Positions 1 through 7,204 of a stretch of 64,000 nucleotides of DNA are shown piece by piece. Positions within the stretch are counted from its first letter, which is position 1, and each line of letters opens with the position of its first letter. Below the pieces are notes generated by a model that ran no database searches, was not told the origin of the DNA, and saw only the letters and a program-made list of their open reading frames with translations. The translations under genes were made by a program, and so were the position numbers. This DNA comes from Serratia marcescens (GTDB lineage: Bacteria; Pseudomonadota; Gammaproteobacteria; Enterobacterales; Enterobacteriaceae): the NCBI RefSeq assembly GCF_006715005.1, contig NZ_VFMJ01000001.1:2604001-2668000 (forward strand). The letters run 5' to 3'.

Positions 1-2
1 AT

Positions 3-905
3 CAGCTGGGTGCCGGCGCGTTCCTGGGCTATCAGGCAAACCAATACCTGGGCTTCGAACTGGGCTATGACTGGCTCGGCCGTATGCCTTACAAAGGCAG
101 CGTGAACAACGGTGCTTTCAAAGCGCAGGGCGTTCAACTGGCCGCTAAACTGAGCTACCCAATTGCTGACGATCTGGACATCTACACTCGTCTGGGTGGT
201 ATGGTATGGCGCGCAGATTCCAAAGCTAACTACAACAACGGCAGCGCTGGTCGCCTGAGCAACCACGACACCGGCGTTTCTCCGCTGGCTGCTGTTGGTG
301 TTGAATACGCACTGACCAAAAACTGGGCTACCCGCCTGGACTACCAGTTCGTAAGCAACATCGGTGACGCAGGTACCGTTGGCGCGCGTCCAGACAACAC
401 CATGCTGAGCCTGGGCGTTTCTTACCGCTTCGGTCAGGATGATGTAGTTGCTCCAGTTGCTCCAGCTCCAGCTCCGGCTCCAGTTGTTGAAACCAAGCGT
501 TTCACTCTGAAGTCTGACGTGCTGTTCAACTTCAACAAAGCAACTCTGAAGCCACAAGGTCAACAGGCTCTGGATCAGCTGTACTCCCAGCTGAGCTCCA
601 TGGATCCTAAAGACGGTTCCGTAGTTGTTCTGGGTTACACCGACGCCGTTGGTTCTGCTCAGTACAACCAAAAACTGTCTGAAAAACGTGCACAAAGCGT
701 TGTTGACTACCTGGTCTCCAAAGGCATCCCGTCAGACAAAATCTCTGCACGTGGCATGGGCAAAGCTGATCCAGTTACAGGCAACACCTGTGGCTACAAA
801 GCTGGCCGCGCTACCAAAGCTCAGATCGACTGCCTGGCACCAGATCGTCGCGTAGAGATCGAAGTTAAAGGTATCAAAGACGTTGTAACTCAGCCTCAGG
901 GCTAA
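3..905 (+). CDS. ompA: Outer membrane protein A, 5'-truncated by the window edge
   Basis: The reading frame is open from base 3, so the signal peptide and first strands lie outside the window. The visible protein has the end of the eight-strand beta-barrel (strands ending in YRFGQ), a proline-alanine hinge at about bases 450-487, and a C-terminal OmpA-like peptidoglycan-binding domain. Within that domain two cysteines (in NTCGYK and IDCLAP) match the pair that forms a disulfide in E. coli OmpA. The family anchors the outer membrane to peptidoglycan. Codon use is strongly biased, as expected for a very abundant protein. An intrinsic terminator follows directly. Confidence 0.98.
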   Translation, partial: QLGAGAFLGYQANQYLGFELGYDWLGRMPYKGSVNNGAFKAQGVQLAAKLSYPIADDLDIYTRLGGMVWRADSKANYNNGSAGRLSNHDTGVSPLAAVGVEYALTKNWATRLDYQFVSNIGDAGTVGARPDNTMLSLGVSYRFGQDDVVAPVAPAPAPAPVVETKRFTLKSDVLFNFNKATLKPQGQQALDQLYSQLSSMDPKDGSVVVLGYTDAVGSAQYNQKLSEKRAQSVVDYLVSKGIPSDKISARGMGKADPVTGNTCGYKAGRATKAQIDCLAPDRRVEIEVKGIKDVVTQPQG

Positions 906-920
906 GTTTACTCGCCTAAT

Positions 921-949
921 AAAAAACCCCGCATTGCGGGGTTTTTTTC
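921..949. terminator. Bidirectional terminator between ompA and matP
   Basis: A CCCCGC/GCGGGG stem with a four-base loop has an A-run on the left and a run of seven T on the right. It works as an intrinsic terminator for ompA and, read on the minus strand, also for the convergent matP gene. Confidence 0.9.
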
Positions 950-1005
950 GTCCTGCTGGTATCAGAACATTCAAGACTATGTGTAACTAAGGCGCTCTGC
1001 CCTGT

Positions 1006-1464
1006 TTACTTAGGTTCTTTACCGAGAATCGCCTTCAAGTCTTCTTTCAACGATGACATCTGATTCGCATACTTCTCTTTGCGTTCGGCATCTTCGATAA
1101 GCTGCACAACGGTTTCCGACAGCGTGACGCCGCGACGGCGCGCCAGGGCAGCCAAACGTTGCCAAACCAAAAACTCCAGATCGATAGATTTTTTGCGCGT
1201 ATGCTGGTGTTCTGCGTTAAAATGACGTTTGCGGCGGGCGCGGATCGTTTGCTTCATCCGGTTATCCAGTTCCGGATTCATATGAGCGGCAATCCATGCA
1301 AGTACCTTTACCGGCTCATTTTCCAGCTTCAGCAGCTCGTTAACCGCTTCCTGAGCAGCGCTGTTTTCAATGTAGCGGGTAATAAGCTCCCCTTCCCGGT
1401 GCTTTTTCACCAGGTACTTCCATTTCCAACCGCTCTCCAGATTTTCCAGTTGCTGATATTTCAT
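1006..1464 (-). CDS. matP: Macrodomain Ter protein MatP
   Basis: The 152-residue product is full length for MatP, which binds matS sites, condenses the Ter macrodomain and interacts with ZapB and MukBEF. The start [15 protein letters not shown] and the C-terminal ribbon-helix-helix region ([19 protein letters not shown], then a coiled-coil tail) are typical. It is convergent with ompA and divergent from lonH, as in E. coli. Its functional partner MukBEF is encoded about 35 kb away in this window. I did not find a clear matS site (GTGAC-N3-GTCAC) by eye. Confidence 0.96.
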   Translation of the reverse strand: MKYQQLENLESGWKWKYLVKKHREGELITRYIENSAAQEAVNELLKLENEPVKVLAWIAAHMNPELDNRMKQTIRARRKRHFNAEHQHTRKKSIDLEFLVWQRLAALARRRGVTLSETVVQLIEDAERKEKYANQMSSLKEDLKAILGKEPK

Positions 1465-1633
1465 CTTGAGCTCTTCAGTGACCGCGTAACTTCAAATAAG
1501 CATAACAGCTTTGCGCCGAATTTCCCCGGCAATTAAGCCGTCTTTTAGACTGTTTTTTGCACAGTCATCGCGTGATGTCAAACTCCCTGACGCCAACTGG
1601 CACTCCACATGTATCAAGCCGCCGTTATTCTTG

Positions 1634-1639
1634 TATAAT
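1634..1639 (+). promoter_or_regulatory. -10 element of lonH
   Basis: A perfect TATAAT lies 36 bases upstream of the lonH start codon, preceded by TTG. No good -35 hexamer is seen at the usual spacing. The predicted leader is about 29 nt. Confidence 0.5.
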
Positions 1640-1674
1640 CGCCCTTTCCCTTTTTAACGATTGCATCTAACACT

Positions 1675-3423
1675 TTGACCAATAACCGACTTGAATGGCA
1701 ATCTTTATTGCCGGACGTAACGCCTTATCAGGCGATATTTGATACCGCCGCTCAGTTGGCACCCGTGCCCTTTTCCGCCATTCAGCCTCGGCTGGAAAAT
1801 GCCCTGACGCTATTTTGCCACCCTCAATCGCCACCGCGTTTCATGCTGTTGAAAGCGCAAGAAACGCGAGAGTATCTGGAACTGGTTGCTAACGCCGTCA
1901 AACCGCTGCTGACGAAAGACACGGCATGCTGCGGCAGCCACTATGTCATTCAGGATGGCAAGGTCAGCGTAGAACCGGCCAGCCGTGGCGATGAACCTTT
2001 CGCCGCCGGCGGTGCTTGCCTGTTCCAGGAGTGGATTGAGCCGGAGCAGCTGTTTGGCTGCGTGCGGATCCACCACGGCGACATTACCCTGCAGCCAGGT
2101 CTGGTGCACCAGGCCAACGGCGGCGTTCTTATTCTGTCGGCCCGGGCGCTACTGGCTCAGCCGCTGCTATGGCTGCGGCTGAAGCAGATGATCGGCCAGC
2201 GTCAGTTCCATTGGGTTTCGCCAGACGAAACCCGCCCGCTGCCGGTAACCATTCCACCGATGCCGTTGGACCTAAGGCTGATTGTGGTCGGCGATCGTCA
2301 CGGCCTGGCCGATTTCCACGATATCGAGCCGGAGCTGAGCGAACAAGCGGTCTACGGCGAATACGAAGACGATCTGCAACTGACCGAAGTCGATGATATG
2401 GCGCAGTGGTGCGGCTACGTCAACGGCGTGATCGCCGATCGGCAGTTACCGATGTTGGCGGCCGATGCCTGGCTACCGCTGATCGTCCAGGCAGTGCGCT
2501 ATAGCGGTGACCAGGGCGTCCTGCCACTCTCGCCGGTTTGGCTTGGCCAGCAGCTGTCCGAGGCCGCACTGTACGCCGAAGAGGAGCGCATTACCGCCAA
2601 GGCGTTTGAAGCGGCGTTGAATGCCCGCGAATGGCGTGAAAGCTATCTGGCCGAGCGTATGCAGGATGAGATTGAGCTCGGCCAGATCCTGATTGAGACC
2701 GAGGGTGAAGTGGTCGGGCAGATCAACGGCCTGTCAGTCCTGGACTATCCCGGCCATCCACGCAGCTTCGGCGAGCCCTCGCGCATCAGTTGCGTGGTGC
2801 ATCTTGGCGACGGCGAGTTTACCGACGTCGAGCGCAAAGCCGAACTGGGCGGCAACCTGCATGCTAAAGGCATGATGATCATGCAGGCGTTCCTGATCGC
2901 CGAACTGGATCTGGATCAGCAGTTGCCTTTCTCCGCCTCCATCGTCTTTGAACAATCTTACGGCGAAGTAGATGGTGACAGCGCCTCGCTGGCTGAGCTG
3001 TGCGCCTTGATCAGTGCCCTGTCACAGCAGCCGATCACACAACAGATCGCCGTCACCGGCTCCGTCGACCAATTCGGCAACGTACAGCCGATAGGCGGCG
3101 TTAACGAAAAGGTCGAAGGTTTCTTCGAAGTTTGTGTACGCCGCGGCCTGACGGGCAAACAGGGCGTCGTACTGCCCGTGACCAACGTGCGCCACCTGTG
3201 CCTGCGTCAGGATGTCGTTGACGCGGTACGCGAAGGGCAATTCCATCTGTGGGCGGTAGAGAGCGCGGCGGAAGCCTTGCCTTTGCTCACAGGTTGCCTC
3301 TACTCTGACGAACAACAGCCGAATTTGTTGGCGGCCATACAGGAACGGATTGCGCAGGTGAGCCTGCAAGAACGCCGCCGTCCGTGGCCGCTGCGCTGGC
3401 TCAACTGGTTCAACCACGGCTGA
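1675..3423 (+). CDS. lonH: Lon-like protease LonH (YcbZ family)
   Basis: 582 residues, matching the E. coli YcbZ/LonH family in length. The start is a TTG codon: from there the protein (MTNNRLEWQSLLPD) aligns with the known family N-terminus, and no ATG lies nearby. The C-terminal third is a Lon peptidase domain with the Ser-Lys dyad: Ser436 in VDGDSAS and Lys479 in NEKVEG. Their 43-residue spacing equals that of Lon (S679/K722). The rest is a degenerate ATPase-like region in which I see no clear Walker A motif, as usual for this family. Its stop codon overlaps the fabA operator. Family members are linked to stress-related proteolysis; the substrate here is unknown. Confidence 0.93.
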   Translation: MTNNRLEWQSLLPDVTPYQAIFDTAAQLAPVPFSAIQPRLENALTLFCHPQSPPRFMLLKAQETREYLELVANAVKPLLTKDTACCGSHYVIQDGKVSVEPASRGDEPFAAGGACLFQEWIEPEQLFGCVRIHHGDITLQPGLVHQANGGVLILSARALLAQPLLWLRLKQMIGQRQFHWVSPDETRPLPVTIPPMPLDLRLIVVGDRHGLADFHDIEPELSEQAVYGEYEDDLQLTEVDDMAQWCGYVNGVIADRQLPMLAADAWLPLIVQAVRYSGDQGVLPLSPVWLGQQLSEAALYAEEERITAKAFEAALNAREWRESYLAERMQDEIELGQILIETEGEVVGQINGLSVLDYPGHPRSFGEPSRISCVVHLGDGEFTDVERKAELGGNLHAKGMMIMQAFLIAELDLDQQLPFSASIVFEQSYGEVDGDSASLAELCALISALSQQPITQQIAVTGSVDQFGNVQPIGGVNEKVEGFFEVCVRRGLTGKQGVVLPVTNVRHLCLRQDVVDAVREGQFHLWAVESAAEALPLLTGCLYSDEQQPNLLAAIQERIAQVSLQERRRPWPLRWLNWFNHG

Positions 3424-3453
3424 TCGGACTTGTTCAGCGTACACGTGTTAGCT
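3420..3453 (+). promoter_or_regulatory. fabA operator: adjacent FadR-like and FabR-like sites
   Basis: Bases 3420-3436 (CTGATCGGACTTGTTCA) resemble the FadR activator site of E. coli fabA. Bases 3436-3453 (AGCGTACACGTGTTAGCT) resemble the palindromic FabR repressor site. The two sites abut and sit 39-72 bases before the fabA start, with the FadR site overlapping the lonH stop codon. In E. coli, FadR activates and FabR represses fabA according to acyl-CoA/acyl-ACP supply. Assignment is by recalled similarity to the E. coli promoter. Confidence 0.75.
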
Positions 3454-3491
3454 AACCTGCGTCCTTCATTAAAATAAGGCTTACTGAGAAC

Positions 3492-4010
3492 ATGGTAGAT
3501 AAACGCGATTCCTATACGAAAGAAGACCTCGAAGCATCCGGCCGTGGCGAGCTGTTCGGCGCCGGTGGCCCACCGTTGCCGGCAGGTAACATGTTGATGA
3601 TGGACCGCGTGGTCAAGATGACCGAAGACGGCGGGACTCACAACAAAGGTTATGTGGAAGCGGAGCTGGATATTAATCCGGACCTATGGTTCTTCGGTTG
3701 CCACTTTATCGGCGATCCGGTTATGCCTGGTTGCCTGGGCCTGGATGCCATGTGGCAGTTGGTCGGTTTCTATCTCGGCTGGCTGGGCGGCGAAGGCAAA
3801 GGCCGCGCGCTGGGCGTCGGTGAAGTCAAGTTCACCGGCCAGGTGCTGCCGACTGCCAAGAAGGTCACCTATCGTATTAACTTCAAGCGCGTCATCACCC
3901 GCAAGCTGATCATGGGCGTCGCCGATGGCGAAGTGCTGGTTGACGGCGAAGTGATCTATACCGCCACCGATCTGAAAGTGGGCCTGTTCAAGGATACCGC
4001 AGCGTTCTAA
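3492..4010 (+). CDS. fabA: 3-hydroxydecanoyl-ACP dehydratase/isomerase FabA
   Basis: 172 residues, the normal size. FabA dehydrates 3-hydroxydecanoyl-ACP and isomerises trans-2- to cis-3-decenoyl-ACP, the committed step of anaerobic unsaturated fatty acid synthesis in the cytoplasm. The catalytic pair is visible: His71 in [12 protein letters not shown] and Asp85 in GLDAMWQ. A purine-rich sequence (AATAAGGC) precedes the ATG. The upstream region carries FadR- and FabR-like sites. It is followed by its own terminator and then by a regulator/KAS module that may act in the same pathway. Confidence 0.98.
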   Translation: MVDKRDSYTKEDLEASGRGELFGAGGPPLPAGNMLMMDRVVKMTEDGGTHNKGYVEAELDINPDLWFFGCHFIGDPVMPGCLGLDAMWQLVGFYLGWLGGEGKGRALGVGEVKFTGQVLPTAKKVTYRINFKRVITRKLIMGVADGEVLVDGEVIYTATDLKVGLFKDTAAF

Positions 4011-4059
4011 TCACGCTGGCGAGAAGTCGGCCACTGCCTTCTTTTCCAACGCTCACCGC

Positions 4060-4092
4060 ATGCCGTCACGTTCAACGTGATGGCATTTCTTT
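4060..4092 (+). terminator. fabA terminator
   Basis: An 11-bp stem (ATGCCGTCACG / CGTGATGGCAT, one G-T pair) with a 5-base loop is followed by TTTCTTTCT. It lies 50 bases after the fabA stop. Confidence 0.8.
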
Positions 4093-4226
4093 CTCTTAGC
4101 GCTTCAAGCCCCCCATCTCCTTTAATCGCCCGTTATCGAAACGTCTTTTTCTTCCTGTCTCTGGCCTATTCTTACCTGAAGCGGTTAAAGCAACAGACTG
4201 GCTGAACGTCGCACTCTCTCGATATC

Positions 4227-4254
4227 GGTACCCGCGCGATAGCGGGTTTTTTGC
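4227..4254 (+). terminator. Second, orphan terminator downstream of fabA
   Basis: ACCCGC/GCGGGT stem with a six-base loop followed by six T. It lies about 160 bases beyond the fabA terminator, and no ORF lies between the two. It could be a backup for fabA or mark the 3' end of a small RNA. The stretch 4093-4229 otherwise shows nothing I can assign. Confidence 0.7.
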
Positions 4255-4303
4255 ATCCGGTTATTCTCTTGCCCCTCAAAATCCCCTAACATGGTTCGAA
4301 AGG

Positions 4304-4315
4304 TAACTACAGTTA
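4304..4315. promoter_or_regulatory. TAACT-AC-AGTTA palindrome before the HxlR gene
   Basis: A perfect inverted repeat (arms TAACT/AGTTA, 2-bp centre) ends 21 bases before the regulator start codon. HxlR-family proteins bind short dyads in their own promoter regions, so this is a candidate autoregulatory operator. A possible -10 (TAACAT, 4287-4292) lies just upstream, without a convincing -35. Confidence 0.4.
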
Positions 4316-4336
4316 GTGTACCCAGTGAGGAATGGC

Positions 4337-4864
4337 ATGCAAAAGACCCGCTTTAGCGATGCGCCTTGCCCCGTTGCGCGCTCATTGGATCGCGTCTGCG
4401 AGTCATGGAACATCCTGATCCTGCGCGATGCCTTTCAGGGGCTCTCCCGGTTCGACGAATTCCAACAAAGTTTGGGGATATCGCCCACGCTGCTGGCCCG
4501 ACGGCTGAAGGATCTGGTGGCTCATGGCATTCTGTATAAGCAACGCTATCAAACCCGACCGGTGCGCTACCACTACCTGCTCACCGAGCGCGGCAACGAT
4601 TTTTTCCCCGTGCTGGCGGCCCTCTCACAATGGGGTAACCGTCATCTGACCGACGGCGCCGTTAGCTCGCTGCTGGTCGACAGTCGCACAGATCAACCGA
4701 TCCAGGTCCAGTTAATCAATCGCGAGACCCAACAGCCGGTGCCGCAACAGTTCATTACGCTGGCGCCAGGGCCGGCGGCAAGCGACGGCATCTATCAGCG
4801 CGCCGAGCTGATGCGGCGCCGGCGTCTCGCTGATTTTCCCGAATCTACCAAGGAGACATCATGA
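4337..4864 (+). CDS. HxlR-type winged-helix transcriptional regulator
   Basis: 175 residues from the ATG at 4337, preceded by GAGG at 6-nt spacing; a GTG at 4316 is in frame but lacks a ribosome site. Residues 10-100 form an HxlR winged helix: the conserved cysteine in DAPCPVARSLD, then WNILILRDAF, LLARRLKDL and the wing region YHYLLTERG. The single N-terminal cysteine is the residue that senses thiol or electrophile stress in relatives such as YodB and HypR. The C-terminal 70 residues are a weakly conserved extension. The stop overlaps the next start (ATGA), so the two genes form an operon and the regulator probably controls the KAS gene. Confidence 0.85.
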   Translation: MQKTRFSDAPCPVARSLDRVCESWNILILRDAFQGLSRFDEFQQSLGISPTLLARRLKDLVAHGILYKQRYQTRPVRYHYLLTERGNDFFPVLAALSQWGNRHLTDGAVSSLLVDSRTDQPIQVQLINRETQQPVPQQFITLAPGPAASDGIYQRAELMRRRRLADFPESTKETS

Positions 4865-6138
4865 GTCATCGTCGTATCGTCATTACCGGCATGGGCGCCG
4901 TTTCGCCTTTAGGGTGCGGTGTTGAAACCATCTGGCAACGTTTGTTGAAAGGAGAATCAGGCATTCGGGCGTTGCCTGACGAGATCGTTGCGGATTTGCC
5001 GGTCAAAGTCGGAGGCCAGGTTCCGGAACTGGCACAAGATGCTGAAGCGGGCTTCAATCCCGACGCTTCTGTCGCCCCCAAGGACCAAAAGAAAATGGAT
5101 CGTTTTATCCTGTTCGCCATGGCGGCGGCGGATGAAGCCATTCGCCAGGCCGGTTGGATAGCCGATACGGAGGAAAAACAAGAACGCACCGCCACCGTCA
5201 TTGCCTCAGGTATTGGCGGTTTCCCGGCGATTGCCCAGGCGGTACGCATCACTGACAGCCGTGGCGCCAAGCGTCTGTCGCCGTTTACCATCCCTTCATT
5301 CCTGGTCAATCTGGCGGCCGGCCACGTTTCAATCAAACATCGCTTCAAAGGCCCGATTGGTGCACCGGTCACCGCCTGTGCGGCCGGCGTGCAGGCCATT
5401 GGCGACGCGGTGCGTCTGATCCGTAATGATGAGGCCGATATTGCGCTGTGCGGCGGTACCGAGTCCGCCATAGATACCGTCAGCCTGGGCGGCTTCGCCG
5501 CTGCACGCGCCATGTCCACCGCACCGGCCGAATTGGCGCGACAGGCCTCTCGGCCTTTCGACAGCGCCCGGGACGGATTTGTCATGGGAGAAGGCGCCGG
5601 CATGCTGGTGATTGAAACGCTGGAACACGCGCTGGCGCGCGGCGCCACACCGCTCGCGGAAATCGTCGGCTATGGTACCAGCGCCGACGCCTACCACATG
5701 ACATCCGGCGCTGAAGACGGCAATGGCGCCTATCGGGCGATGAAAATTGCGTTGAAGCAGGCGAACGTCGCCCCCGAGGAAGTTCAACATTTAAACGCGC
5801 ACGCAACCTCGACACCCGTAGGCGATTTGGGCGAAATCAACGCCATCAAACACCTGTTTGGCACCGCCGGGACTGTCGCCGTGACCTCGACGAAATCAGC
5901 GACCGGGCACCTGCTGGGCGCCGCCGGCGGGTTGGAAACCATCTTTACCGCCTTGGCTCTGCGCGATCAGATAGCCCCTGCAACGCTAAATCTGGATAAT
6001 CCCGATCCGGCGGCGGCAGGCTTGCATCTGGTCGCGAAACAGGCGGAATCGATGAACATGACCTACGCCTTATCAAACGGCTTCGGCTTTGGCGGCGTGA
6101 ATGCGAGTATTTTGCTGAAACGCTGGCAGGATAAATAA
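4861..6138 (+). CDS. Second beta-ketoacyl-ACP synthase II (FabF-like)
   Basis: 425 residues with the full KAS I/II thiolase fold: MSHRRIVITGMGAVSPLG at the N-terminus and the catalytic triad Cys173 (TACAAG), His314 (NAHATSTP) and His350 (KSATGHLLGAAGG), with Lys345. All residues needed for decarboxylative Claisen condensation of acyl- and malonyl-ACP are present, so it should be active. It is not at the usual fabF locus (which sits with acpP-fabD-fabG), so it is a likely paralogue. It overlaps the HxlR gene by 4 bases and lies next to fabA. Possible roles are extra elongation capacity for unsaturated acyl chains, resistance to a KAS inhibitor, or a specialised acyl product. None can be proved from sequence. 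Confidence 0.88.
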   Translation: MSHRRIVITGMGAVSPLGCGVETIWQRLLKGESGIRALPDEIVADLPVKVGGQVPELAQDAEAGFNPDASVAPKDQKKMDRFILFAMAAADEAIRQAGWIADTEEKQERTATVIASGIGGFPAIAQAVRITDSRGAKRLSPFTIPSFLVNLAAGHVSIKHRFKGPIGAPVTACAAGVQAIGDAVRLIRNDEADIALCGGTESAIDTVSLGGFAAARAMSTAPAELARQASRPFDSARDGFVMGEGAGMLVIETLEHALARGATPLAEIVGYGTSADAYHMTSGAEDGNGAYRAMKIALKQANVAPEEVQHLNAHATSTPVGDLGEINAIKHLFGTAGTVAVTSTKSATGHLLGAAGGLETIFTALALRDQIAPATLNLDNPDPAAAGLHLVAKQAESMNMTYALSNGFGFGGVNASILLKRWQDK

Positions 6139-6152
6139 ACGCCTGAAACAAA

Positions 6153-6180
6153 AACCTCCGCCAAAGGGCGGAGGTTATTC
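6153..6180. terminator. Bidirectional terminator between the KAS gene and rmf
   Basis: ACCTCCGCC/GGCGGAGGT stem with a 4-base loop. Minus-strand RNA ends in TTTTTG (for rmf) and plus-strand RNA in TTATTCCTTTT (for the KAS gene). Confidence 0.85.
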
Positions 6181-6202
6181 CTTTTATTTGACAGGGAGCC
6201 GC

Positions 6203-6373
6203 TTAAGCGGTCACAGCCCTGTCTTCCATGGCTTCTCGCCAACCTCCCAGCCATTGAGACCGGGCGTCCACTGATGATTGGTAGGGACAATGTTCCCTGG
6301 AACGCCCTAAAATACCTGCCTGATACCCTCTCGAATGCGCCCTTTCCAGACGATCGCGTTTCTGTCTCTTCAT
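6203..6373 (-). CDS. rmf: Ribosome modulation factor Rmf
   Basis: A 56-residue ORF on the minus strand starts MKRQKRDRLERAHSRGYQAG and contains the conserved SQWLGGWREAM near the C-terminus. It is very basic and nearly identical in layout to E. coli Rmf (55 residues). Rmf binds 70S ribosomes in stationary phase and dimerises them into inactive 100S particles. It keeps its E. coli position next to pqiC, but is separated from fabA by the HxlR/KAS module. GAGG motifs lie just upstream of the ATG. The 270 bases between it and pqiC hold its promoter region and no other gene that I see. Confidence 0.95.
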   Translation of the reverse strand: MKRQKRDRLERAHSRGYQAGILGRSREHCPYQSSVDARSQWLGGWREAMEDRAVTA

Positions 6374-6562
6374 GCCTCGTTTCCCTCATTTTGGTCTGGT
6401 GGAAAGAAAACAATGGCTGCTTTTTGTGCAGCCACGAGTAATCAATAGCGCTAAAAGAAGAGAAGATCAATGCGCAAAATTCACGCCAATGTCATATTTG
6501 TGAGCTACGCCCGAGGAAAGTGCTAAGTGGCTGATCTGCCGGGAAAGGGTTTAACTGTTTGA

Positions 6563-6619
6563 AACGAAAAAGGAATCCCTGCCAGGGAGAAAAAAAGACT
6601 TTTCACGCTGACAGGGATT
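6563..6619 (-). terminator. Terminator of the pqiABC operon
   Basis: On the minus strand, 25 bases after the pqiC stop, an 11-bp stem (AATCCCTGTCA / TGGCAGGGATT, one mismatch) has a long loop and is followed by CCTTTTTCG. Confidence 0.65.
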
Positions 6620-6643
6620 AGACGATTTTAGACCAAATTATGA

Positions 6644-7204
6644 CTAAATGCCGCCCATCTGTGCTGCGATAGCCTGAGCTTCCTGCTGCCAGCCCTGCGC
6701 CAGCGTGCGCACCAGGGCATCATAGCCGTCCTCACCCTGTTTCAATTCCAGGTTGAAAGGCCGTTTGATCAAGCGCCCCTGGCGGTTCAACACCCACTCG
6801 CCGCGAACGATCGCCTTGCCGTCAAAGCGGCCGTGGAAACCGCTGATAGTCACGTTCAGCACATCCTGATCGCTGCTCATCGGCTGCGAAGAGACCACCC
6901 AGCCCGGCAGCGCGCTGCTCAGGTTGGTGACCAGCGTTTGCTGCAGCTGTTGGTCGAGCGGGCTGGCCCACAGGTTGTTCTGGGCTATCACATACTGTAC
7001 GTCGTTGGTTTGATACACCACGCCGCTCTGCGCCAGATAATCCGCCACGCTCACGTGTTCCAGCCACAGCTGGCGCGTGGAGGCGCCGCTGCTGCTGACC
7101 GCGGCCGGCGCACCCAGCGCCGGCAACTGATAGTACGTCTTCTGTGGCGAACTGCTGCAGGCGCTGAGCAACAGCGCCAGGGCTACCGGGATCCATTTCA
7201 TCAT
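6644..7204 (-). CDS. pqiC: Intermembrane transport lipoprotein PqiC
   Basis: 186 residues. It starts with a lipoprotein signal peptide and lipobox (MMKWIPVALALLLSAC) and continues as an ABC-transport auxiliary component (DUF330/YmbA family). PqiC is an outer-membrane lipoprotein that forms a ring docking the PqiB needle, so lipids can pass between inner and outer membranes. The start overlaps the pqiB stop (ATGA), showing translational coupling as the last gene of pqiABC. Confidence 0.95.
   Translation of the reverse strand: MMKWIPVALALLLSACSSSPQKTYYQLPALGAPAAVSSSGASTRQLWLEHVSVADYLAQSGVVYQTNDVQYVIAQNNLWASPLDQQLQQTLVTNLSSALPGWVVSSQPMSSDQDVLNVTISGFHGRFDGKAIVRGEWVLNRQGRLIKRPFNLELKQGEDGYDALVRTLAQGWQQEAQAIAAQMGGI

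Noticed and set aside
6063-6470. 135-codon minus-strand ORF overlapping rmf
   Set aside because: It uses a different frame from the convincing Rmf protein at 6203-6373 and runs into the KAS gene.
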